Positions 44,183-53,489 of a DNA stretch of 64,000 bases are shown in pieces. The notes below the pieces were generated by a model, which was not told where the DNA came from, made no database searches, and worked only from the letters and a program-made list of their open reading frames with translations. Each line of letters opens with the position of its first letter. Within the stretch, counting starts at the first letter, position 1. Source of the stretch: Thiobacillus sp. SCUT-2 (GTDB lineage: Bacteria; Pseudomonadota; Gammaproteobacteria; Burkholderiales; Thiobacillaceae); NCBI RefSeq assembly GCF_035621355.1, contig NZ_CP141769.1, positions 1,860,001-1,924,000 of the forward strand, read 5' to 3'. Made by a program: the position numbers and the translations under genes.

Positions 44183-46312
44183 ATGTGGCGGGACATCTAC
44201 ACACTGAGCCTGAACCCCGAACTGTTTGTCGAATCGAGCAACCTTCGGGACCTGATCGATCGCACGGGTTTGGGGAACTTTGAGACCGGTCCAACCAGGG
44301 CGAGCCACGACGTCGATGCCCTGTGCGATGTGCTCACTGGCAGGGCCCGCGACAGCGAGGTCTTGCTTAGGGCGACGGTCGAGTCAATGTGCGATGACGA
44401 CCGGACGAAGCGCGCGATCCATTGCACGATTGCCCACAGCGCTCCCCTTGCGTCTGTGCTTGGCCGATGGTTACAGGGGCTGAGCCGCCCGGGCAATTTC
44501 GAGGACGACGTCCAACTGAAATCACTGGCGTTGCTCGCGGACGATGTGGGCGTCGGCCTGGCCGAAATGTCGAGGACAGACGGTTTCCGCCATCTTGCCC
44601 GAAAGGCCGGCCTCGTAACCGCAGCAGGCCGCCCCCACGACATCGCGGCAGACCGGGAACTCAGCGATGGTGTCTTTCGGTTTCCGGCCATCATGCTCGC
44701 GCTGAGCCGTTGCAGCGAAGCGTTCGAACCGGAGATCGCCGGCGTCGATTATGCGCTGCGCACGATCGGATTGTTGCCAGTCTGGCGTGTCCTCGCTCAT
44801 CACCTTCCCGGGCCCCATTGGAGGCGCCTGAATTTATCCGCGTCCCAAACTGACGCTCTGCCGTCTGGACATACGCCGCTCTCCCTCTCGCGCCACATTC
44901 TCGATTATCACGCCTCTCGAAGGGAACGGCGGGCGCGTGTCATGGAAGGGATACTGTGGGTGATCAATGCCGTGACGGCAGACACGGATGACTTTGTCGC
45001 TGCCCTCAAACACGTAGACGACCCAACGCTTGCAATGGAGAGGCTAATACAGGGGCGTGCACGCGAGGCGGCCATCTACCATCAGGGGTTCGATCTCGAG
45101 GGCAAGCCGCTGAGCCAGTGGTTTACTGAGGCGATCGAAGATCCGCGTCCGCTGATCGATGCAATCGCGAGAAGCCGCCTGATCCGACGCGGCGACCCGG
45201 AGCGCAGTCCCCTGCTCGGTTCCCTACTCTCGTCGCAAGGCCGCATGTTTCGAATTTTCGAGCCCGACGACATCGCGGTGATTCGGCGATGGATCTTGTC
45301 TTTGGTGCCGGCACCATCTTCGATCAAACCAGCGTCGCCGTTGGCGATAACGCCTGTGCACCAACAGTCCATCAAATGTGGCGATCTCATGCTCGGTGCG
45401 GTGCCCTCCAATATTCGGGAGGCCTACCATCTTCTGCAGGGACGCGCGCTACCGCCGAGGACGCGTCGCTTCGCGCTGGAATACGCCCAGTTCTGGCTGG
45501 GCGCTGCACGCAGGTCCATTGGGTTGTCAAAACGTTCCCTGCCGGAGACGTGGCAACACGGCCTCCTCAGGGCGTGGCTTCTCGACACCCATGCGTCACA
45601 CGACGAGGCCTTTCAACGGACGAAAACGCAATCGATGCCAAGTCGCGAGCAGCTCGTGGAAGAGACAGTGCAGTTGGCTCCGCTGACCTTGATCGATGGC
45701 GCCTGGCTGCAAGGCTTCAGCGAGGTGGATTACGCGTCGGATAGGGTTGGTTCTCCGCTCTTCCGCATCTTTTGGGACGAGCTAGGTAACGGCAACCTGT
45801 CCATCAACCATCCACGGATTTATCGCGCCCTGCTGTTATCGATGGACATCGATCTTCCGCCGACGGGGTCGCCACAATTTCCATACGACCCACGTTTGCG
45901 TAGCGAGTCTCTGAGGCTCCCTGTCTTCTGGCTGTGTCTGGGAAAACTACCCGTCACACTTCGGCCAGAAATACTCGGCCTCAATCTGGCAATGGAGCTT
46001 TCCGGGGTGGGTGGCAGCTACCGGTCGGCGCGCCAAATCTTGAAGCACTACGGTTTTTCGACGCAGTTCGTCGATATGCACAACACGATCGACAACGTCT
46101 CTACCGGCCACTCTGCATGGGCGGCGGATGCTATCGACGCCCATATGGCGCTTGCGTCGCAATTCGTTGACCCGGATGAGGAATGGGAACGTATCCGCGC
46201 TGGATTCGAAGCCCTGTCCCCTGTTACGGGTCGCAGTAGCGAACTCGATTTCTTCAAACAACAGAAGCGCCCTTGGCGAGCCATGGTAGCGCGGGAGCCC
46301 TCATATGTCTAA
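44183..46312 (+). CDS. Iron-containing redox enzyme (heme-oxygenase-like diiron fold)
   Basis: 709 residues, much longer than a single diiron domain. The C-terminal half has the conserved pattern of heme-oxygenase-like diiron oxygenases: 'RIFWDELGNGNLSINHPRIY', 'GLNLAMELSGVGGSYRSARQ' and 'FVDMHNTIDNVSTGHSAWA', carrying candidate Glu, His and Asp ligands. The N-terminal half ('LFVESSNLRDLIDR') may be a diverged helical partner domain. Relatives perform N-oxygenation or C-C cleavage in natural-product pathways. It overlaps the carbamoyltransferase gene by 8 bp. Confidence 0.75.
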   Translation: MWRDIYTLSLNPELFVESSNLRDLIDRTGLGNFETGPTRASHDVDALCDVLTGRARDSEVLLRATVESMCDDDRTKRAIHCTIAHSAPLASVLGRWLQGLSRPGNFEDDVQLKSLALLADDVGVGLAEMSRTDGFRHLARKAGLVTAAGRPHDIAADRELSDGVFRFPAIMLALSRCSEAFEPEIAGVDYALRTIGLLPVWRVLAHHLPGPHWRRLNLSASQTDALPSGHTPLSLSRHILDYHASRRERRARVMEGILWVINAVTADTDDFVAALKHVDDPTLAMERLIQGRAREAAIYHQGFDLEGKPLSQWFTEAIEDPRPLIDAIARSRLIRRGDPERSPLLGSLLSSQGRMFRIFEPDDIAVIRRWILSLVPAPSSIKPASPLAITPVHQQSIKCGDLMLGAVPSNIREAYHLLQGRALPPRTRRFALEYAQFWLGAARRSIGLSKRSLPETWQHGLLRAWLLDTHASHDEAFQRTKTQSMPSREQLVEETVQLAPLTLIDGAWLQGFSEVDYASDRVGSPLFRIFWDELGNGNLSINHPRIYRALLLSMDIDLPPTGSPQFPYDPRLRSESLRLPVFWLCLGKLPVTLRPEILGLNLAMELSGVGGSYRSARQILKHYGFSTQFVDMHNTIDNVSTGHSAWAADAIDAHMALASQFVDPDEEWERIRAGFEALSPVTGRSSELDFFKQQKRPWRAMVAREPSYV

Positions 46313-48125
46313 AGCCCATCTCGGAGTCTCCGCCTATTATCACGACAGTGCCGCCGCATTGATCGTGGATGGTGTTCCCGTCGCCGCCGCCCAGGAGGAG
46401 CGCTTCACACGCAAGCGTCACGACAGTGCATTTCCAAGGAATGCCATACGCTATTGCCTCGAAGCCACGGGCTTGCAGCTTTCGGACCTTGCTTCGATCA
46501 CTTACTACGAACAGTCGGAAGTAAAGTTCCGGCGAATGCTGTCCTCATTCGCGAGCGCCGGTCCCGGTGGTTTTCGCACGTTTACCCGGGTTCTCCCAAA
46601 ATGGCTCCAGTGGAAGCGCCGCGTCCTGCTGACCGTGGACCGTGAGCTAGATCAGCTAGGCCTTGGGCGAGGGCCGCGCGCGATCGCCATTCCGCATCAC
46701 CGTTCACACGCTGCCTCGGCGTTCTTCGCGTCGCCATTCAACCAAGCCGCGGTTGTCTGTATCGACGGCGTCGGAGAATGGCAAACTACGACGGTCTGGC
46801 GCGGCGACCATGACCAGCTCGAACTCGTAGATTCGATCTCATATCCGCATTCGCTGGGACTGTTGTACTCCGCCTTCACTGAATTCTGCGGATTCAAAGT
46901 GGACTCTGGCGAATACAAGCTCATGGGGCTCGCGCCCTACGGGGAGCCGCGCTACGCGAGCCTCATTGTCGACCAGATTGTGCGCCTTCGCGACGACGGC
47001 TCATTTTCACTAAATCTGGACTGCTTCGAGTTCCTGCGCGGACACCGTATGACGGGGCCGGCCTTCGAACGCCTGTTCGACGGCCCCGCCCGATCGCCCG
47101 AAGCACCGCTAACTCAGCGGGAATGCGACCTTGCGGCTTCGATACAGGTCGTTACGGATCAAGCAGTTCTAGGGCTCGTCAAGGCGGCCAAGACGATGAC
47201 CGGTATGTCCAATCTCTGCCTCGCTGGGGGCGTCGCACTGAATTGCGTCTCCAACGGCGGTATCGATCGGTCCGGACTCTTCAAGAGGCTATGGGTACAG
47301 CCAGCCGCAGGGGATGCCGGGTGCGCTCTCGGCGCGGCGCTAGACACGTCGATCAGACTGGATGGCCGCCCTCCGGTGAATAGCGACGACGCGATGAGTG
47401 GCGCCTATCTCGGGCCTCAGTTCTCCGATGAGGCCATCGTCGCCTTTCTGGAATCACACGGGCATCGCTATGTGCAACTTCCGGAAGCCCCGTTGCTCGA
47501 CACAGTCGTCTCGGCACTGGACGCCGGAAAGGTGGTGGGGTGGTTTCAGGGAAGAATGGAGTTCGGCCCCCGCGCCCTTGGCGCTCGCTCAATCCTTGGC
47601 GATCCGAGGAACGCCAACATGCAGCGAACCATGAATCTCAAGATCAAATACCGGGAATCGTTTCGTCCATTCGCTCCGTCCGTGCTGAAGGAAGATTCGC
47701 ACGCCTATTTTTCGATGGAGAACGAGAGCCCCTACATGCTGGTCGTGGCTCCGGTGACTGCTGCCATTCGAGAAGAAGGCGCACCGCGCCGCTCACTGGG
47801 TTGCATCAATGACATCCGATCGGACCTTCCTGCCATCACGCACGTCGACTTCTCGGCGCGCGTGCAAACGGTGACTGAATCCCGCAATAGCCGCTATGCC
47901 CGCCTTCTCAAGGCGTTCCGCGCACGTACAGGCTGCTCCGTGCTGGTGAACACGTCGTTCAACGTACGGGGCGAGCCCATTGTGTGCACACCCGAGGAGG
48001 CATTTCGCTGTTTCATGCGCACCGAGATCGATGTTCTGGTGCTCGGCTCCTGCGTCTTATTTAAATCCGAGCAGGGCGCCTTGTCCGAGACGACCGACTG
48101 GCGCGCAGAAATTCCCCTCGACTAG
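46305..48125 (+). CDS. NodU/CmcH-family O-carbamoyltransferase
   Basis: 606 residues, full length. The N-terminal Kae1-like domain has 'GVSAYYHDSAAALIVDGVPV', 'PHHRSHAASAFFASPF' (metal-binding His pair) and 'CLAGGVALNCVSNGG'; the C-terminal carbamoyl-transfer domain has 'EFGPRALGARSILGDPR' and 'VNTSFNVRGEPIVCTPEEAF'. It transfers the carbamoyl group from carbamoyl phosphate, through carbamoyladenylate, to a hydroxyl of the cluster product. It is the clearest biosynthetic enzyme in the cargo. Confidence 0.93.
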   Translation: MSKAHLGVSAYYHDSAAALIVDGVPVAAAQEERFTRKRHDSAFPRNAIRYCLEATGLQLSDLASITYYEQSEVKFRRMLSSFASAGPGGFRTFTRVLPKWLQWKRRVLLTVDRELDQLGLGRGPRAIAIPHHRSHAASAFFASPFNQAAVVCIDGVGEWQTTTVWRGDHDQLELVDSISYPHSLGLLYSAFTEFCGFKVDSGEYKLMGLAPYGEPRYASLIVDQIVRLRDDGSFSLNLDCFEFLRGHRMTGPAFERLFDGPARSPEAPLTQRECDLAASIQVVTDQAVLGLVKAAKTMTGMSNLCLAGGVALNCVSNGGIDRSGLFKRLWVQPAAGDAGCALGAALDTSIRLDGRPPVNSDDAMSGAYLGPQFSDEAIVAFLESHGHRYVQLPEAPLLDTVVSALDAGKVVGWFQGRMEFGPRALGARSILGDPRNANMQRTMNLKIKYRESFRPFAPSVLKEDSHAYFSMENESPYMLVVAPVTAAIREEGAPRRSLGCINDIRSDLPAITHVDFSARVQTVTESRNSRYARLLKAFRARTGCSVLVNTSFNVRGEPIVCTPEEAFRCFMRTEIDVLVLGSCVLFKSEQGALSETTDWRAEIPLD

Positions 48126-48144
48126 ACGATGGAGGCCATACGAC

Positions 48145-48423
48145 ATGCATCGAGTGATCACACTACTTCTGTTTAGCTTTGTTCTTCTCCCCGTCTGGGC
48201 GTGGCGGCGGCTGGCCGGGAGCTCGCGTTTCGGTCGACGGTTTCATGCCCGCGACTCGACCTGGGATCGGCAAGCGATCTCGCGCGTTCTTCCAGCCAAT
48301 ACACAAACGGGGAAAGACCGTCGCCATGGGAACGCAACGTCAAACGTCCAGCCCTTTTCGGTTCGATGCGACGCGCGAGGCGTGAGTCATCCGATGGCAC
48401 CGGGCGCGCAAACACATAAATGA
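48145..48423 (+). CDS. Small membrane-associated protein after the carbamoyltransferase
   Basis: 92 residues from the ATG at 48145, preceded by GGAGG. One N-terminal hydrophobic segment ('VITLLLFSFVLLPVWAWRRL') is followed by a polar, basic tail ('GSSRFGRRFHARDSTW'). Small membrane proteins of this kind often follow NodU-type carbamoyltransferases, and the conserved-looking 'WRRL-GSSRFGRRFH' resembles them; the role is unknown. It overlaps the next start by 4 bp (ATGA). Confidence 0.65.
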   Translation: MHRVITLLLFSFVLLPVWAWRRLAGSSRFGRRFHARDSTWDRQAISRVLPANTQTGKDRRHGNATSNVQPFSVRCDARGVSHPMAPGAQTHK

Positions 48424-50102
48424 AAATGGGGAAAAACGGCATGTTTAGCAGTATCACAAAACGACCGACGCGTTGGTCACTAGCACCGTGGACGGCTATC
48501 GTTCTCAATCTGGCCGCACATTGCATGCCAGCGACGGCAGGCGAATCGCCAACAGCGCGCTGCGCAAAGCTGCGTCAGGCCGCTATACCCGACACACGAA
48601 TCGAGCTCGCTCATACCTTGCCGTCCCGCACCCGTTTTACAAACGTGGATGGAAGCATCACTACGACCCAGGTGTCCTTATGCCGTGTTGTGGCGACAGT
48701 ATCGACTGAGCCAAAGCAGAAACTCGGCATCGAAGTGTGGATGCCACTGGACTGGAACGGTCGTTTGCTTGGGGCCGGCAAGAGCGGATTCGGCGGCTTT
48801 ATCGACTACCGTGCATTAACAACAGGGACAGGGCGCGGCTTTGCCACGGTAAGTGGAGACACGGGATATAAAGGGAGTGGATCTGGAGAGCCGGGAAAGC
48901 GCCTCGATTGGGCTGCCGATCCAACCTCTCTGAGCAACTGGGCCCATCTCTCCGTTCATTCGATGACAGTCGCAGCCAAGGCAATCATGAATGCCTACTA
49001 CGGCCGTGGCCCGGAGTACTCCTACTTCAGCGGTTGCGGCGGCGTCGAAGCGATGCAGGAGGTCCAGAACTTTTCGTCAGATTACGACGGGGTCGACGCT
49101 CGGTCGCCTGGCATTTACTACGGCCAATTGATGGAGAGCTTTTTGTGGGGCGCCATGCTTCCCGCGCGTCAACCTGATGCCCGGTTGACGAAGGATGCGC
49201 TTGCCCTGCTCAATCGCGCGGCATTGAGAAGTTGCGGTGGAACACCAGGACTCGAGAACGGCTTTCTCGACGATCCTTCTCAATGTCATTTCGATCCAGC
49301 TCAATTGCAATGCAAGGGTAGGGACGACGGCAGCGGGTGCCTGAGCGCAAAACAGGTGGAGGAGGCCAAGCGGCTCTATTCCCCCGTTCGAAACTCCGTG
49401 ACCGGGGAGGTGATCTACCCAGGTTTTGCGCCTGGTAGCGAAAGCGGCTGGGAGGCGATTCAAAGCCATCTCGCGGTCTACTACGCTCAACCTTTGCTGG
49501 CCAGCGCGGTGTTCGGAAATCCGGAGTGGGACTGGACGACGTTCGACTTTGGCGCGGACGCGTCGCGGGTCGATAAAGGCCTCTCGTCAATCGTCAATGC
49601 TACGAACCCCGATATCTCAGCTTTCACCGCACGTGGCGGAAAGCTGATCATAACGCAGGGATGGGCCGATGCCACGAATGCCCCGACCCGCCCGATCGAC
49701 TATTTCAATGCCGTCGCGGCGCGTAAAGGTGGCGTAGCCAAGGCCCAGCAGTCTCTGCTTTTAGTCATGGTGCCCGGCATGGGGCATTGCGGCTTCGGAC
49801 CAGGACCAACAACGCTGGGCGGCTCCTCCCCTCCCACACAATATAGCCCTGACCGCGACGTGATCAGTGCCCTGCAGGCCTGGGTCGAGCACGGCAAGAG
49901 GCCCACGCACTTCGTCGCCACAAAATATGCCGATGACAGGCCGGAGGCAGGTGTCCGCTTCGAACGCCCGGCGTGCGTTTATCCAGCGTCTCTGCACTAT
50001 AACGGCGCGGGAGACCGACGTCTCGCCAGCAGTTTCGAGTGTGTTCCGCCAGCTGAGCAGGTCAGAACATCGACGAACTTATCTCCCGTTCCTGGTGGCT
50101 GA
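48420..50102 (+). CDS. Tannase/feruloyl-esterase-family protein lacking the usual catalytic serine
   Basis: 560 residues with a signal peptide (about 1-40), so exported. The acid-base parts of the triad are present in 'ITQGWADATNAPTRPIDYF' (Asp) and 'VPGMGHCGFGPGP' (His). The expected nucleophile block, C-S-x-G-G, instead reads 'YFSGCGGVEAMQEVQ', with Ser lost by an apparent two-residue deletion. It may be an inactive binding protein or use another residue. Overlap with the upstream membrane-protein gene places it in the cluster. Confidence 0.8.
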   Translation: MKMGKNGMFSSITKRPTRWSLAPWTAIVLNLAAHCMPATAGESPTARCAKLRQAAIPDTRIELAHTLPSRTRFTNVDGSITTTQVSLCRVVATVSTEPKQKLGIEVWMPLDWNGRLLGAGKSGFGGFIDYRALTTGTGRGFATVSGDTGYKGSGSGEPGKRLDWAADPTSLSNWAHLSVHSMTVAAKAIMNAYYGRGPEYSYFSGCGGVEAMQEVQNFSSDYDGVDARSPGIYYGQLMESFLWGAMLPARQPDARLTKDALALLNRAALRSCGGTPGLENGFLDDPSQCHFDPAQLQCKGRDDGSGCLSAKQVEEAKRLYSPVRNSVTGEVIYPGFAPGSESGWEAIQSHLAVYYAQPLLASAVFGNPEWDWTTFDFGADASRVDKGLSSIVNATNPDISAFTARGGKLIITQGWADATNAPTRPIDYFNAVAARKGGVAKAQQSLLLVMVPGMGHCGFGPGPTTLGGSSPPTQYSPDRDVISALQAWVEHGKRPTHFVATKYADDRPEAGVRFERPACVYPASLHYNGAGDRRLASSFECVPPAEQVRTSTNLSPVPGG

Positions 50103-50166
50103 ACAGAACCAATGTGTTGGGAGCAGCGCGAGCACGTCGTCCTCAAACGTACGCAAGGAAAACACC

Positions 50167-51744
50167 GTGAATCTATGTCTAGTTCCAATTGATTCGCCAG
50201 TTCGACCAGAACTGGAACAACCATTGAGCCAGAACGACTACGTAAAGAAGATCCTCACGGCACGGGTCTACGACGTCGCTGTCGAGACCAGCCTCGACTC
50301 AGCGCGCAATCTCTCGGCGCGCGTCGGCAATTCCGTGTTGCTCAAGCGCGAGGACAACCAGCCTGTCTTCTCTTTCAAGCTTCGAGGGGCGTACAACAAG
50401 ATGGTGCACATGCCGCTGGACGTGCTAGCGCGCGGAGTCATCACCGCCTCGGCGGGGAATCATGCCCAAGGGGTCGCCTATGCGGCAGCCCGCCTCAACG
50501 TCGCTGCCACTATCGTCGTGCCGGTCACGACTCCACGCGTCAAAATCGATGCTGTGCGGCTGCACGGAGGGCCGACGGTCGAGATCATCCAAGCTGGGGA
50601 GTCATACAGCGACGCCTATGCGTACGCGGCGAAACTGCAAGAGCGGCGTGGATTAACCTTTGTTCATCCTTTCGATGATCCAGAGGTGATCGCTGGGCAG
50701 GGTACGGTGGCCATGGAAATTCTCCGACAGCACCAAGGGCCGATTCACACGATCTTCGTACCGATCGGCGGCGGGGGACTGGCAGCGGGCGTGGCGACCT
50801 ACGTAAAAGCCGTGCGCCCCGGAATCAAAGTGATCGGCGTACAGACCGTTGATTCCAGCGCTATGGCGCGTTCGATGGCTACCGGGCATCGTGTAGCATT
50901 GACGGAAGTCGGCCTGTTCTCGGACAGCACGGCGGTCAAGCTAGTCGGAGCAGAAACGTACCGTTTGTGCACGGCCTATCTCGATGAAGTGATCACTGTC
51001 GATACCGACGCGCTGTGTGCGGCGATCAAAGACGTGTTCCTAGACACGCGCAGCGTGCTTGAGCCTGCGGGCGCGCTAAGCGTGGCCGGCATGAAGCGAT
51101 ACGCGGAGCGTGAGGGCCTTGTGGGAGAGACACTCATTGCGATTACCTCCGGCGCCAACATGAACTTCGATCGCTTGCGCTTCGTCGCCGAACGCGCGGA
51201 GGTCGGGGAAGAGCGCGAGGCACTGTTCGCAGTGACGATACCAGAGGCGCGCGGTAGCTTCAGACACATGTGCGAACTAATCGGCGCGCGCAACGTAACC
51301 GAGTTCAATTACCGTATCGCCGATGAATCTACCGCTCATGTTTTCGTTGGTGTGCAGATTTCCCAGCGCGGCGAATCGGCCGAGATCGCCCGGACGTTTA
51401 GAGAACATGGTTTCGCGGCCATCGATCTAACCGGCGACGAACTTGCCAAGCTGCATGTACGCTACATGATCGGTGGCCGTTCACCGCTTGCGGAGAATGA
51501 GCGCCTGTTTCGCTTGGAGTTTCCGGAGCGGCCGGGCGCGCTGATGAAGTTCCTTTCGACATTGGCGACAAACTGGAACATCAGCTTGTTCCACTACCGA
51601 CACCATGGTGCCGATTCCGGCTCGATCCTGGTCGGCTTGCAGGTGCCGCAAACCGACCAAGCGGAATTTGGCCATTTTCTCGGGGCGCTCGGCTACCCAT
51701 TATTGGAGGAGAGCCAGAATACGGTGTACCGTTTGTTCCTTTAA
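50167..51744 (+). CDS. ilvA: Threonine ammonia-lyase, biosynthetic (IlvA)
   Basis: 525 residues from a GTG with AAGGAA upstream; the frame is open further 5' but inside the previous gene. The PLP domain has the lysine in 'VFSFKLRGAYNKM' (Lys71) and 'TIFVPIGGGGLAAGVATYVK'. Two ACT-like regulatory domains occupy about residues 330-520 ('EEREALFAVTIPEARGSFRH', 'LFRLEFPERPGALMKFLSTL'). It converts threonine to 2-oxobutyrate. In this cargo it may supply a precursor or act as a resistant copy if the product targets isoleucine synthesis. Confidence 0.92.
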   Translation: MNLCLVPIDSPVRPELEQPLSQNDYVKKILTARVYDVAVETSLDSARNLSARVGNSVLLKREDNQPVFSFKLRGAYNKMVHMPLDVLARGVITASAGNHAQGVAYAAARLNVAATIVVPVTTPRVKIDAVRLHGGPTVEIIQAGESYSDAYAYAAKLQERRGLTFVHPFDDPEVIAGQGTVAMEILRQHQGPIHTIFVPIGGGGLAAGVATYVKAVRPGIKVIGVQTVDSSAMARSMATGHRVALTEVGLFSDSTAVKLVGAETYRLCTAYLDEVITVDTDALCAAIKDVFLDTRSVLEPAGALSVAGMKRYAEREGLVGETLIAITSGANMNFDRLRFVAERAEVGEEREALFAVTIPEARGSFRHMCELIGARNVTEFNYRIADESTAHVFVGVQISQRGESAEIARTFREHGFAAIDLTGDELAKLHVRYMIGGRSPLAENERLFRLEFPERPGALMKFLSTLATNWNISLFHYRHHGADSGSILVGLQVPQTDQAEFGHFLGALGYPLLEESQNTVYRLFL

Positions 51745-52009
51745 GGAGACACTGATCTATGCACACGGGTGTGGTTTGGATAAGGAAAGATTCAGGCCAT
51801 CAGACCGAGTGAAACCGACACGTAGGTCCCTGCGCTTCAGCCGCAATTGTCCCAAGCCATTGAATGCATTGCCACAATGCGATTTTTAAATCAGTGTTTC
51901 CCCGAGCGCCAGGGATGAGCAAATCATGGGCGCTTGGAAGACAATCCCTAGTCCCACCATCGATGGCATTCAGCCGTTTGCCTTGATGTAGCTGGAACGG
52001 ATCCTAGCC

Positions 52010-52915
52010 TTGGAGCTGCGACACCTCCGCTATTTTGTTGCCGTGGCCGAAGAACTCCACTTCGCCCGCGCGGCCGAACGTCTGCACATCGAGCAGTCGC
52101 CGCTCTCGCGCGCTATCAAGGAACTGGAACACGCCCTGAGCGCTCAGTTGTTCGAGCGTACCACACGCAGCACCCGCCTGACTTGGGCTGGGCAGGTTTT
52201 TCTGGAGGATGTCCGGCGCGTCTTCATAACAATTGATCAAGCCAAGGCGAGCGTCAAAGCGGCCGCCACCGGCTATCGCGGCATTCTGCGTATCGCGCTG
52301 TCTGATAACGTCGCTCAGCCACGGCTTGCCGCAGTACTAGCCCAATGCCGGGAAGAAGAACCGGAGGTGGAAATCCGCCTGTTTGAAAAACCGCTCTCGC
52401 AGCAGGTGAAGGGCTTGCGCAGTGGTTTGTACGACGCGGGTTTCGCGCAGTTCGACGATGTGGGTCAAGGCATCATCGCCGAGCCGGTATGGAGCGACGC
52501 GCTCGTCGTCGCCGTTCCCGCACGTCATCCGCTGCTGGCGCACAAACGCATCCCACTGGAAGAAGTGTTGCGATATCCCCTGGTGCTGTGCCAGCCGGAA
52601 AGCTGCGAAGGCTACTGCCGGCAAATCGAGGGCGTATTGCGTGCCGCGAATACGCAACCCATCGTGGCGGAGCATGTTGCCACCCTCGATTTGATGATAA
52701 CACTGGTGGCTGCGGGCTACGGCCTGGGCTTGGCCAGCGCCTCGCACCTCCCCGTATGCCGCCACCAGGAAGTCGTCGCGCGCCCATTGGCCGGGCGCTC
52801 GCCGAGGCTGACCACTTACTTGCTGCGGCCCGACGTGGATCCATCCGACCAGTTGAGTCGTTTTATCGACCGAGCCAATCCGGCCAAACCACTGGCACGC
52901 GACAACCCAACATGA
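52010..52915 (+). CDS. LysR family transcriptional regulator next to the tra/trb module
   Basis: 301 residues with a TTG start (MELRHLRYFVAVAEELHFAR). The HTH is at about 3-60 ('AAERLHIEQSPLSRAIKELE') followed by an effector domain. A LysR gene upstream of traG is a standard feature of Tn4371-like ICEs, so this belongs to the backbone rather than to the biosynthetic cargo, and it may control the transfer operon or cargo genes. Confidence 0.9.
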   Translation: MELRHLRYFVAVAEELHFARAAERLHIEQSPLSRAIKELEHALSAQLFERTTRSTRLTWAGQVFLEDVRRVFITIDQAKASVKAAATGYRGILRIALSDNVAQPRLAAVLAQCREEEPEVEIRLFEKPLSQQVKGLRSGLYDAGFAQFDDVGQGIIAEPVWSDALVVAVPARHPLLAHKRIPLEEVLRYPLVLCQPESCEGYCRQIEGVLRAANTQPIVAEHVATLDLMITLVAAGYGLGLASASHLPVCRHQEVVARPLAGRSPRLTTYLLRPDVDPSDQLSRFIDRANPAKPLARDNPT

Positions 52916-52956
52916 CGCGCCGGGTTTCATCGTGCCAAAGCCTGGGAGGACAAAAG

Positions 52957-53199
52957 ATGAAGCACATAATAATTATTACAGCCGCCGCACTCACCGCATG
53001 CGGGCAGCCCGTCCCCACGGATACCGCCGAATCGCTGGTCGCCAATCCGGAACGGCTCAAGGAGGTGCGGCGTCTGTGCAAGGAGGACCACTCAAAGATG
53101 GGCGATGCCACTTGCAACGCCGCGGCCGAGGCCTTCCGCCGACGTTTCATGGGTGACGGCAAAGGCAAGTACACACCGCAGCCAGCTCCGCAAGACTGA
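52957..53199 (+). CDS. eexN: EexN-type lipoprotein (copy 1)
   Basis: 80 residues from the ATG after GGGAGGA. Signal peptide with a lipobox-like 'LTACGQ' (Cys15), then the EexN pattern 'PTDTAESLVANPERLKEVRR', 'CKEDHSK' and 'AFRRRFMG'. Such lipoproteins block redundant uptake of the same element. A related copy is at 60788 inside the trb operon. Confidence 0.85.
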   Translation: MKHIIIITAAALTACGQPVPTDTAESLVANPERLKEVRRLCKEDHSKMGDATCNAAAEAFRRRFMGDGKGKYTPQPAPQD

Positions 53200-53489
53200 C
53201 CCGCGATCGCGCCGCCGCATCCCGTCTCGATCGGAAGAATCCGATAGAGACGAGTTCGTGCGCCTGCTCGTTGGCATCCGAATGTATTTTTCCGGAGGAC
53301 CGCCATACACGCCGAAACGCGCTGCCCTTTGCCACTGACCCATCGATTTCTACGGTGCATGAAATCTTGTTTTCTCCGTCTCCGCTATCCCGATAACGGT
53401 CTTTGACCGGCACTGATTCGACACCCAATCTGACGCATGCGGCACGTGCTTGTCCGCGTCTTGTTTGGAGTGCGCTTCAGGAGGTCGTG
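53200..53489. other. Gap before traG
   Basis: About 290 bp without a supported gene. Short frames on both strands look like shadows. An AGGAGG site at its 3' end sets the traG start. Confidence 0.35.

Noticed and set aside
50167..51744. IlvA considered as a serine dehydratase or diaminopropionate-type lyase
   Set aside because: Length, the position of the PLP lysine and two C-terminal ACT-like domains fit biosynthetic threonine deaminase.
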